NCBI GenBank assembly: GCA_044355095.1
Contig: JBIKYT010000007.1
Span: forward strand, 1 to 55,749
DNA: 55,749 nt
From: Casp-actino8 sp044355095
Lineage (GTDB): Bacteria > Actinomycetota > Acidimicrobiia > Acidimicrobiales > Ilumatobacteraceae
Direction: 5' to 3'
Below are positions 18,174 to 25,321 of the stretch, piece by piece. The notes under the pieces were generated by a model. The model was given only the letters and a program-made list of their open reading frames with translations. It ran no database searches and had not been told where the DNA came from. Position 1 is the first letter of the stretch. Each line of letters starts with the position of its first letter. The position numbers and the translations under genes are program-made.

Positions 18174-19184
18174 ATGTCTTCGCCGCGTCCTACTGCTCGA
18201 CGACGACGCAAAATCCTTCCGCAGATCAACACCCTCACCATTGGCGCGGTGTTCATTGCACTCACGGCGATCGGTCTGGTCATCGCGACGAAACAACAAG
18301 AATCAAACGTGACACGGGCCGATGAACTCGGCGGGATTCTCAACGACAAAGCCGGGCCGTTTGTGAACTACCTCATGGTGGGCAGCGACACCCGCGAAAC
18401 ATCCGACCCCAATAGTCCTGACTATGGCGGTATCGGAAGCACCAATGAGGCTGGTGGGCGTCGTTCAGACACGGTGATGATTTTGCATGTTGACAACAAA
18501 TTGGGGGCAGCATCAATCATGTCGGTGCCCCGCGACTTATGGATTGACATTCCGGGATACGGAAAAGATCGTTTGAATTCGGCGTATTCGTATGGCGCCG
18601 ATGTTCTCGTCAACACAATTCAAGGAAGCCTTGGTATTCCGCTCAATCACTACATCGAAGTTGATTTCGCATCGTTTAAGAACATTGTTAACGCTTTGGG
18701 GGGCGTCGATATTTGTTTCGAATACCCAACGCGGGATATAAACACTGGGCTGAATGTGCCTGCTCCCGGTTGCTACACACTTGATCAATATCAATCGCTG
18801 GCGTACGCACGAAGCCGTTATTACGAAGTGTTTCGTGATGGATCATGGGACATTGACGGACGCGCCGACCTCGGTCGGATCGAACGGCAGCAGATCTTTT
18901 TGCAGGCTGCAATTTCAAAAGCCATCGGACAGACGACCGCTAATCCGATGCGGACGAGCGAGCTCATCAATGCCGCCGTTAACTCGTTGACTGTCGACCC
19001 CAGTCTCAACTTGATTGACACCGCCGACTATCTCAAGCCACTCGCCTCGGGCGGGGTGCAACGGTATTCGTTGCCGGTGGTCCCAGAAATGGTTGATGAG
19101 AAGGATGTTCTGGTGTTGGGTGCCGAGGCGGGCGCAGTTTTGGCCTATTTCGCGGGAACCGCCGGACCTCCGCCCGTCGGGTGA
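18174..19184 (+). CDS. LytR-CpsA-Psr (LCP) family glycopolymer transferase
   Basis: LCP proteins transfer lipid-linked glycopolymers to peptidoglycan on the outer face of the membrane. The 336-residue protein has a basic N-terminus (RPTARRRRK), one membrane helix (about residues 18-40) and the LCP domain. The conserved parts are VNYLMVGSDTRE, RRSDTVMILHVD, SVPRDLWIDIPGYGKDRLNSAYSYG and LAYARSRYYE, with arginines that bind polyprenyl pyrophosphate. TAGTTT lies 7 bases before the ATG. It is followed after 88 bases by the dTDP-rhamnose genes, consistent with attaching a rhamnose-containing wall polymer. Confidence 0.93.
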   Translation: MSSPRPTARRRRKILPQINTLTIGAVFIALTAIGLVIATKQQESNVTRADELGGILNDKAGPFVNYLMVGSDTRETSDPNSPDYGGIGSTNEAGGRRSDTVMILHVDNKLGAASIMSVPRDLWIDIPGYGKDRLNSAYSYGADVLVNTIQGSLGIPLNHYIEVDFASFKNIVNALGGVDICFEYPTRDINTGLNVPAPGCYTLDQYQSLAYARSRYYEVFRDGSWDIDGRADLGRIERQQIFLQAAISKAIGQTTANPMRTSELINAAVNSLTVDPSLNLIDTADYLKPLASGGVQRYSLPVVPEMVDEKDVLVLGAEAGAVLAYFAGTAGPPPVG

Positions 19185-19272
19185 ATCGCTAGACCGCCGA
19201 CGAGGCGAAGCCAGATGGCAGAATAGAGATACGGTCGAACCCGACCAGATTGATCCCACGAGGTTTGTTGAC

Positions 19273-20352
19273 ATGAAAGCCCTCATTTTGGCTGGTGGTG
19301 CTGGCACCCGATTGCGACCCATCACCCACACCAGTGCCAAGCAGTTGGTTCCGGTTGCCAACAAGCCAATTTTGTTTTACGGCATTGAAGCCATGGTCTC
19401 GGCCGGCATCACCGAAATCGGAGTGATCGTTGGTGACACGCGCGCCGAAGTTATGGGCGCACTCGGCGACGGCAGCCAATGGGGCGCCAAGATCACTTTT
19501 ATTCCTCAGGACGAACCGCTTGGTCTTGCCCATTGTGTTTTGATTGCCGCCGATTTCTTGGGCGAGGACGATTTTGTGATGTACCTCGGCGACAACTTGC
19601 TTGAACAAGATCTTGCTGCTTTCGTTCATGCATTTGAATCGGCGCGTCTCAGCAGCGAACCGCCAACTGCGCAAATTCTTTTGAAGAAGGTTCCCGATCC
19701 GCACCGATTCGGTATTGCCGAACTTGATGCCGCGGGCAACGTCATTCGTTTGGTTGAAAAACCAGCCGACCCGCCAACCGATCTTGCGCTCGTGGGCGTC
19801 TATTTGTTTGATCGTACGATCAATGATGCCGTGCGCGCCATTGATCCGTCACCTCGCGGAGAACTAGAAATTACTGATGCGATTCAGTGGCTCGTTGATC
19901 AGGGCAAGATCGTTCGCCAAGAGTTGCTCACTGGTTGGTGGATCGACACCGGCAAGTTGACACCGCTCCTCGAAGCAAATCGTCTGTTGCTTGAAGTGAT
20001 TGAACCGCGGGTCGATGGCGATGTTGACGAAGCATCATCGCTAGACGGACGTGTCGTTATTGAAACTGGCGCCGTTGTTCGTAATTCAACTTTGCGCGGA
20101 CCGTTAGTGATTGGCAAAGAAGCGCGAATTATTGACAGTTTCATCGGACCGTTCACCGCAATTGGTAACGGTTGCGAAGTGGTGAACAGTGAAGTTGAAC
20201 ACTCGGTCATCATGGAACGCAGTCGCATCATTGACATCACGCGCCTTGAAGACAGTTTGATCGGACGCGAAGCCGAAGTGATTCGTTCGCAAAAACGTCC
20301 TCGCGCGTTGCGCTTAATGATTGGCGATCACTGCCAGATTGATACGGAGTAA
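19273..20352 (+). CDS. rmlA: Glucose-1-phosphate thymidylyltransferase, long form
   Basis: RmlA makes dTDP-glucose from dTTP and glucose-1-phosphate, the first step to dTDP-L-rhamnose. The nucleotidyltransferase signature ILAGGAGTRLRPIT opens the protein and GDNLLEQDL and VEKPADPP follow. The enzyme is 359 residues, longer than the classic form of about 290 residues. The C-terminal part after residue 250 has hexapeptide-type turns (GAVVRNSTLRGPLVIGKEARIIDSFIGPFTAIG), as in the StrD/archaeal-type enzymes. The ATG at 19273 was chosen because the family begins MKALILAGG; upstream codons overlap nothing recognisable. It is the first of four consecutive rml genes. Confidence 0.92.
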   Translation: MKALILAGGAGTRLRPITHTSAKQLVPVANKPILFYGIEAMVSAGITEIGVIVGDTRAEVMGALGDGSQWGAKITFIPQDEPLGLAHCVLIAADFLGEDDFVMYLGDNLLEQDLAAFVHAFESARLSSEPPTAQILLKKVPDPHRFGIAELDAAGNVIRLVEKPADPPTDLALVGVYLFDRTINDAVRAIDPSPRGELEITDAIQWLVDQGKIVRQELLTGWWIDTGKLTPLLEANRLLLEVIEPRVDGDVDEASSLDGRVVIETGAVVRNSTLRGPLVIGKEARIIDSFIGPFTAIGNGCEVVNSEVEHSVIMERSRIIDITRLEDSLIGREAEVIRSQKRPRALRLMIGDHCQIDTE

Positions 20353-20356
20353 ACAC

Positions 20357-20908
20357 GTGCCCAAAGTGACAGCTAGCGACAAGATTGATGGCGTTTGGAT
20401 CGTTGAACCAACGCTTCACGGAGACCAGCGCGGACTATTCATCGAGACATACCGCCGCGAGTGGTTTCCGAACGGCCGTGAAATGATTCAGGGCAACCGT
20501 TCAAACAAGCAAGCCGGCGCGTTAGTTGGATTGCACTATCACATGCATCAGTCTGACTATTGGTACACGCCGGTCGGCACGATTCGCGTGGTCTTGCATG
20601 ACCTACGCGAAGGCGGTCCCACCGACGGCGCCACGCAGACATTGGAAATCAGTGGTGAAAACCATGTGGGCGTTTACATTCCACCCGGGGTTGCTCACGG
20701 ATTCTCGGCACTCACTGATGTTGTGATGACCTATCTTGTCGATGGTTATTACAACCCCGCCGACGAACTTGGAGTCGCCTGGAATGATCCGGTGATTGGT
20801 GCCGATTGGGGAGTCGCTGACCCGATCATGAGCGAACGAGATCGAACAAACCCAATGCGTGCCGACCTGCCTGCAGGCCGCCGCCCTTACTGGCCCATGA
20901 GGACCTGA
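20357..20908 (+). CDS. rmlC: dTDP-4-dehydrorhamnose 3,5-epimerase family protein
   Basis: RmlC epimerises dTDP-4-keto-6-deoxyglucose at C3 and C5. The 183-residue protein has the cupin layout with the family start GVWIVEPTLHGDQRGLFIETYRR, the histidine strand GALVGLHYHMHQSDYW and the second metal-free cupin strand GVYIPPGVAHGFSAL. The GTG at 20357, four bases after the rmlA stop, is the start. The LHYHMH segment differs from the usual LRGLHYQ, so it is a divergent family member. Its place between rmlA and rmlB supports the assignment. Confidence 0.85.
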   Translation: MPKVTASDKIDGVWIVEPTLHGDQRGLFIETYRREWFPNGREMIQGNRSNKQAGALVGLHYHMHQSDYWYTPVGTIRVVLHDLREGGPTDGATQTLEISGENHVGVYIPPGVAHGFSALTDVVMTYLVDGYYNPADELGVAWNDPVIGADWGVADPIMSERDRTNPMRADLPAGRRPYWPMRT

Positions 20909-20909
20909 G

Positions 20910-21875
20910 ATGAAACTGTTTGTAACTGGAGCCGCCGGATTTATTGGCTCAAACTATGTGCGTTGGCTGTTGGTAAATAGTGACGACACCGTCACTATTT
21001 ACGACAAGCTCACGTACGCCGGCAACATGGAAAGCATCAATGACCTCATTGATGACAAGCGATGCACATTTGTGCAAGGCGATATCTGTGATGCCGATGC
21101 AGTTCTAGCGGCGATGAAGGGTCACGAAGGTGTCGTGCACTTTGCTGCCGAAAGCCATGTCGATCGCTCCATTGTTGACCCGTACGCGTTTGTGCGAACC
21201 AACGCTTACGGAACGAACGTGATGTGCGATGTTGCACGCCAAGTTGAAGTGCAGCGTTTCTTGCATATCTCAACCGACGAGGTTTACGGAAGCATTGATG
21301 AAGGCTCATTTGCTGAAACAGATATCTTGTGCCCACGTTCGCCGTATTCGGCATCAAAAGCATCAAGTGATTTGATTGCGCTGTCGTATGTGACGACCCA
21401 CGGGTTGCCAGTGGTGGTGACCCGTTGCTCAAACAACTTTGGCCCGTATCAATTCCCCGAAAAGTTGATCCCGTTGTTCACCACTAACTTGCTTGACGGT
21501 AAGAAGGTTCCGTTGTACGGCGATGGGGGCAATGTGCGCGACTGGATTCATGTCGAAGACCACAACATTGCTGCTCATCTCGTTCTGCAAAAAGGTGAAG
21601 TTGGTCAGGTGTACAACATCGGTGCGCACAACGAAATCACGAACCGCGACATCACCTATCGCTTGCTCGAGTTGTGTGGCCGTGATGAAAGTTCAATCAC
21701 GCCAGTTGCCGATCGTCTGGGTCATGATCGTCGTTACTCGGTGTATATCGACAAGGTGTCGGCGCTGGGCTGGAAGCTCAGCCGCACCTTTGAAGACTCG
21801 CTTGCCGAAACTGTTGAGTGGTACCGCAACAACCGTGCCTGGTGGGAACCACTCAAAGCCCGCGCTGGTCTGTGA
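20910..21875 (+). CDS. rmlB: dTDP-glucose 4,6-dehydratase
   Basis: RmlB converts dTDP-glucose to dTDP-4-keto-6-deoxyglucose using bound NAD. The 321-residue extended SDR has the NAD motif GAAGFIGSNYVRW, the Asp-Glu catalytic pair in STDEVYGSIDE and the Tyr-Lys pair in YSASKASSD. NNFGPYQFPEKLIPLF and RDWIHVEDH are typical of nucleotide-sugar dehydratases. It begins one base after the rmlC stop, so the two are translationally coupled. Confidence 0.95.
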   Translation: MKLFVTGAAGFIGSNYVRWLLVNSDDTVTIYDKLTYAGNMESINDLIDDKRCTFVQGDICDADAVLAAMKGHEGVVHFAAESHVDRSIVDPYAFVRTNAYGTNVMCDVARQVEVQRFLHISTDEVYGSIDEGSFAETDILCPRSPYSASKASSDLIALSYVTTHGLPVVVTRCSNNFGPYQFPEKLIPLFTTNLLDGKKVPLYGDGGNVRDWIHVEDHNIAAHLVLQKGEVGQVYNIGAHNEITNRDITYRLLELCGRDESSITPVADRLGHDRRYSVYIDKVSALGWKLSRTFEDSLAETVEWYRNNRAWWEPLKARAGL

Positions 21876-21888
21876 TTAACTCATAGTT

Positions 21889-22737
21889 ATGAAAATTCTC
21901 GTTACTGGAGCTAATGGTCAACTCGGTCAAGACCTGATGAGAGTGATTACCGCCGCTGGTGACGAAGCAGTCGGAATTGATATTGACACGGTTGACATCA
22001 CTAGTCGCGAGGCTGTTCACGAAGCCTTAGTGACGATTCATCCAGACGCGGTCATTAACTGTGCAGCGTTTACGGCTGTTGATGCGTGTGAAGACAACGC
22101 CGATACCGCAATGTTGGTCAACGGAACCGCAGTGCGTTGGGTGACCGAGGCCAGTGATGCAGTTGGCGCACATCTCGTGCATATCAGTACTGACTATGTT
22201 TTCGACGGTACAAAAATCGGGCCGTATGTTGAAACCGATACCCCCAATCCGCAAAGTGTGTATGGCCGAACCAAGTTGGCGGGCGAACACGAGGCACTGA
22301 TCAATGGCTCGGGTGTAGCAGTCGTTCGCACATCGTGGGTGTGCGGTTTTTATGGCAACAACATGGTCAAGACAGTGCACAAGTTTGCTCAAGAACGTGA
22401 TTCGTTGTCGTTTGTGAGCGACCAGATTGGCCATCCCACGTTTACATCTGATCTCGCTCCGTTGTTGCATCGTCTTGCTGTTGATCGCCGTGACGGGATT
22501 TTCCACGGAACGAATCAAGGTGCGGTGAGTTGGTACGAATTCGTCCAAGAGATTGTGCGTTTGATGGGTAAAGATCCGGGCATGGTGCATCCGATCACCA
22601 CTGCCGAGTTGCAACCGCCTCGGCCGGCGCCTCGTCCGGCGAACAGTGTGCTTGACAACAAGGCATTACGAGATGCTGGTTACGCGCCAACTCGCGATTT
22701 CCGTGAGCCATTGGCCGAATTGTTGCGACTTCTCTAG
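21889..22737 (+). CDS. rmlD: dTDP-4-dehydrorhamnose reductase
   Basis: RmlD reduces dTDP-4-keto-L-rhamnose to dTDP-L-rhamnose, the last step of the pathway. The 282-residue protein has GANGQLGQDL, the strand STDYVFDGTKIGPY and the catalytic YGRTKLAGE. The C-terminal segment RPANSVLDNKALRDAGY is family-specific. It starts 13 bases after rmlB, completing a rmlA-C-B-D operon. It ends just before repeat copy B and converges on the MOSC gene. Confidence 0.94.
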   Translation: MKILVTGANGQLGQDLMRVITAAGDEAVGIDIDTVDITSREAVHEALVTIHPDAVINCAAFTAVDACEDNADTAMLVNGTAVRWVTEASDAVGAHLVHISTDYVFDGTKIGPYVETDTPNPQSVYGRTKLAGEHEALINGSGVAVVRTSWVCGFYGNNMVKTVHKFAQERDSLSFVSDQIGHPTFTSDLAPLLHRLAVDRRDGIFHGTNQGAVSWYEFVQEIVRLMGKDPGMVHPITTAELQPPRPAPRPANSVLDNKALRDAGYAPTRDFREPLAELLRLL

Positions 22738-22740
22738 AAG

Positions 22741-22783
22741 TTGGGGAAATAGACCCCCGAAAACGGGGTGTTTACGCGCCCAA
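22741..22783. repeat. 43-bp intergenic repeat, copy B
   Basis: Copy B is 38/43 identical to copy A (1573-1615). Its core CCCCG-AAAA-CGGGG is a perfect hairpin nested inside the outer TTGGG/CCCAA pair. It fills the gap between the convergent rmlD and MOSC genes, so it may terminate both. Confidence 0.75.
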
Positions 22784-22787
22784 GAGG

Positions 22788-23522
22788 TTAAGGCTCGAAG
22801 GTGATGGGGTCGCCGGGGGAGACGTTGCCACGTTCAACCACGGTTGCGTACACACGACAACTTGCGGTCTTGTTTTCAAGATCGCGATCGTGGTGAATTC
22901 GATTGAAATCTCGGTCAACAAATAATTCCGCCAACTGTTTACATGGCACGGCATACGACGAAATATCGCACAGCACCTCACCAATTCGCACCCGAGTTCC
23001 GGGACGCACATCATTCCAACTGATTCCGCTCACCGTGATGTTTTCGCCGGCCGAACCCGGAACAACACGATGTCCCTCAGAGCGCAACGCTTCCATCACT
23101 TCAGCAGACCACAAACTCAGTGCCTGAAAGGGACGACCGTGGTGTTTGCGCGTTGCCTGCCGATCACCTTCAACGCCTTTCCATCCGATGTATGCACCGT
23201 CGACAGCCGTCTTCGGCACTCCACCTTGTGACGCATTGAGTTGTACAAGAGTTCCTGTTTGCGGCGAAGGGATGTGCCCCAATGCTCTGAGGGTTGGCGT
23301 TGCCCCCGACAAGGCGGCCCACACCGTTGGCAGTACCGACGTGATCTCTGAATCGGTCATTTGGTCGACGGCCGTACCTTCAAGCAGTTGGTTCACGTAC
23401 GCCAGCAGATGATCAATGGCTCCGTTTCGACCTTCGGACATCTCGGTCAAAATCTTTGGTGCAGCCAACAAAGTATTGCGGGCATCTTCACGGGTGAATT
23501 CATACGGACCAACGATGAACAT
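22788..23522 (-). CDS. MOSC-domain protein with an N-terminal extension
   Basis: MOSC domains carry sulfur on a cysteine and are found in molybdenum-cofactor sulfurases and related enzymes. Here the MOSC domain covers roughly residues 95-244: GVEGDRQATRKHHGRPFQALSLWS, GSAGENITVSGI, then the candidate sulfur-carrying cysteine in SYAVPCKQL. The first 90 residues (TREDARNTLLAAPKILTEMSEGRNGAIDHLLAYVNQLLEG) are helical and look like a DinB/four-helix-bundle fragment. ATG at 23522 is chosen over GTG at 23525 because TAGAGT lies exactly 6 bases before it. It is divergent from selD with overlapping promoters. Substrate unknown. Confidence 0.78.
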   Translation of the reverse strand: MFIVGPYEFTREDARNTLLAAPKILTEMSEGRNGAIDHLLAYVNQLLEGTAVDQMTDSEITSVLPTVWAALSGATPTLRALGHIPSPQTGTLVQLNASQGGVPKTAVDGAYIGWKGVEGDRQATRKHHGRPFQALSLWSAEVMEALRSEGHRVVPGSAGENITVSGISWNDVRPGTRVRIGEVLCDISSYAVPCKQLAELFVDRDFNRIHHDRDLENKTASCRVYATVVERGNVSPGDPITFEP

Positions 23523-23528
23523 CACGAC

Positions 23529-23538
23529 ACTCTAGGCT
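23529..23538. promoter_or_regulatory. Overlapping divergent -10 boxes of the MOSC gene and selD
   Basis: In the 22 bases between the two start codons, TAGAGT on the minus strand (23534-23529) and TAGGCT on the plus strand (23533-23538) share their TA bases. Each lies 6 bases from its own start codon. Both transcripts would be leaderless and only one polymerase could open the site at a time. Confidence 0.6.
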
Positions 23539-23544
23539 CGCTCC

Positions 23545-24573
23545 ATGGCCGAAATAATGTTTGACGGAAAGCCTTTGCGATTGACTGAGTGGACCAGTTG
23601 TGGCGGTTGTGCTGCCAAGTGGGGCAAAGACTTACTGGCAGGCCTTGTGAACGAGCTTCCAGTATCAGTTGATCCGTCGCTTTTGATTGGACTTGCTCCC
23701 TTCGACGATGCGGCCGTGTACAAAGTCAGCGACGACATCGCGCTGGTGAGTACTACCGACTTTTTTCCGCCGCTTGTTGATGATCCATCTGACTTCGGGG
23801 CAATCGCTGCCGCCAATGCGTGTAGTGATGTGTATGCGATGGGTGGAAAAGTATTGATGGCTGTCAATGTTGCGGCGTTCCCAGAAAACTTCCCGCGTGA
23901 AGCGATTGTGGCAATCTTTGCCGCCGCTTCTGATGTGATGGCACAAGCGGGCGGATCAGTTGCGGGTGGACACACCATTCGTAACCCCGAACCAATTTTC
24001 GGATTAGCGGTTCAAGGCATTGTGCATCCTGATCGCGTCTTCACCAAAGGCGGAGCGCGCGAGGGGGACGTATTGCTTTTGTCAAAACCACTTGGCACCG
24101 GAATCGCACTCGCTGGCGGATCTGATTCGGACAAAGCAACTGCGATCGCTGGAATGCGTCGACTGAATCGCGATGCGAGTGAACGTTTACAAGCAAGTAG
24201 TGGTGTTCATGCAGTCACCGACGTGACGGGATTTGCACTTGCTGGCCACGGCTGGGAAATGGCTGAACGATCTGGTTGCACATTTGAAATTGATACTGCG
24301 AAGTTGCCGGTGTATCCAGGCGTTCTTGAAGCTGCGCAACGCGGTGTACGAACTGGGGGAGACGCGCGTAATCGAACCGCGGTCGGAACACGCGTGACAT
24401 TGGCTGAAGGTGTTGATGTTGCCTATGACATCGTCGCCTTTGATCCGCAGACTTCGGGTGGATTACTTGCGGCGGTTGATCCTGCAGCAGTTGCTGGTCT
24501 AACTGCACCGGGTTCACCATTTGTTGTGATTGGCAAAGTTGTCACTGGAACTCCGGGATTGCGGTTGGTCTGA
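23545..24573 (+). CDS. selD: Selenophosphate synthase
   Basis: SelD makes selenophosphate from selenide and ATP, the selenium donor for selenocysteine and selenouridine. The 342-residue protein has the catalytic segment TSCGGCAAKWG, in which Cys22 and Lys25 keep the Cys-x-x-Lys spacing of the family. ATP/metal-binding segments follow: APFDDAAVYK, STTDFFPPLVDDP and AGGHTIRNPEPIFG. The PurM-like C-terminal half includes DVTGFALAGHGWEMA and DPQTSGGLL. No selA, selB or selU is in the window. The stop overlaps the rnhB start (TGATG). Confidence 0.93.
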   Translation: MAEIMFDGKPLRLTEWTSCGGCAAKWGKDLLAGLVNELPVSVDPSLLIGLAPFDDAAVYKVSDDIALVSTTDFFPPLVDDPSDFGAIAAANACSDVYAMGGKVLMAVNVAAFPENFPREAIVAIFAAASDVMAQAGGSVAGGHTIRNPEPIFGLAVQGIVHPDRVFTKGGAREGDVLLLSKPLGTGIALAGGSDSDKATAIAGMRRLNRDASERLQASSGVHAVTDVTGFALAGHGWEMAERSGCTFEIDTAKLPVYPGVLEAAQRGVRTGGDARNRTAVGTRVTLAEGVDVAYDIVAFDPQTSGGLLAAVDPAAVAGLTAPGSPFVVIGKVVTGTPGLRLV

Positions 24574-25256
24574 TGGCATCTCGGGTGTCGGCAAAAGTAC
24601 CGACTCGAGATCTTGAGCAGTCTTTGCATGATGCGGGTCATCGCATCATCGTCGGTGTTGACGAAGTGGGCAAGGGTGCGTGGGCCGGCCCGCTTGCCGT
24701 TGGAATGGCGATTCTTCCATTGACCGGCGATCTTGCTGGTGTGCGCGACTCAAAATCAATCACCGAAAAATCACGCGAGGCCATGTTTGACACAGTCGCT
24801 TCATGGTGCACTTCATGGTCGGTGGGTTACGCATCACATCTTGAATGCGACGAGTTAGGAATGGCCGATGCCCAACGTTTGGCAACGCAACGAGCTCTCG
24901 CGCAACTTTCAGTAGTTCCCGATGCCGCAGTAGTTGATGGCAGTTGGGATTTTGTGACACCGCTGATTCCGAAAGTTGTGATGCAGGTCAAAGGCGACAC
25001 CTCGGTTTTGTCGATTGCCGCAGCATCAATTTTGGCCAAGGTGACACGTGATCGATTGATGCGAGAACTCGCGATTGATTATCCGCTGTGGAGTCTTGAC
25101 ACCAACAAGGGGTATCCATGTCACTGGCACCGCACAGCGTTGCAGGGCTACGGTCCGTCGGCAATTCATCGCCGGAGCTGGGCTTTTATGGACAACTTCG
25201 TGCCGTGGCCCGGAACTCCGCGAATAGATCGAAATGCCTCACCGACGCTCTTTTAG
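24573..25256 (+). CDS. rnhB: Ribonuclease HII
   Basis: RNase HII cuts RNA in hybrids and excises single ribonucleotides from DNA. The 227-residue protein has the DEXD-type start VGVDEVGKGAWAGPLAVG with two catalytic acids, then VRDSKSITEKSR, VDGSWDF and SIAAASILAKVTRDRLM carrying the remaining acids. A segment of about 20 residues precedes the core (VSAKVPTRDLEQSLHDAGH). Its ATG overlaps the selD stop by one base, so it is translationally coupled to selD. Confidence 0.94.
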   Translation: MASRVSAKVPTRDLEQSLHDAGHRIIVGVDEVGKGAWAGPLAVGMAILPLTGDLAGVRDSKSITEKSREAMFDTVASWCTSWSVGYASHLECDELGMADAQRLATQRALAQLSVVPDAAVVDGSWDFVTPLIPKVVMQVKGDTSVLSIAAASILAKVTRDRLMRELAIDYPLWSLDTNKGYPCHWHRTALQGYGPSAIHRRSWAFMDNFVPWPGTPRIDRNASPTLF

Positions 25257-25277
25257 GGACTTTGGATAGTTGTAATG

Positions 25278-25320
25278 ATACCCCAAGGGGTATATGCTGA
25301 CGGATACCTAGGAGGGTATC
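25278..25320 (+). promoter_or_regulatory. Two inverted repeats resembling CsoR/FrmR-type operators before the MMPL gene
   Basis: ATACCCCAAGGGGTAT (25278-25293) is a perfect palindrome apart from its AA centre. GATACC-N6-GGTATC (25303-25320) is a second, weaker copy that contains the ribosome binding site AGGAGGG and ends one base before the ATG. TACCCC...GGGGTA is the G-tract pattern of the CsoR/RcnR/FrmR repressors for metals, formaldehyde or persulfide. No such regulator gene is adjacent. Confidence 0.6.
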
Positions 25321-25321
25321 T

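Noticed and set aside
1573..22783. Repeats A and B as att sites bounding an integrated element
   Set aside because: The 21 kb between them is entirely housekeeping genes with no integrase or phage gene.
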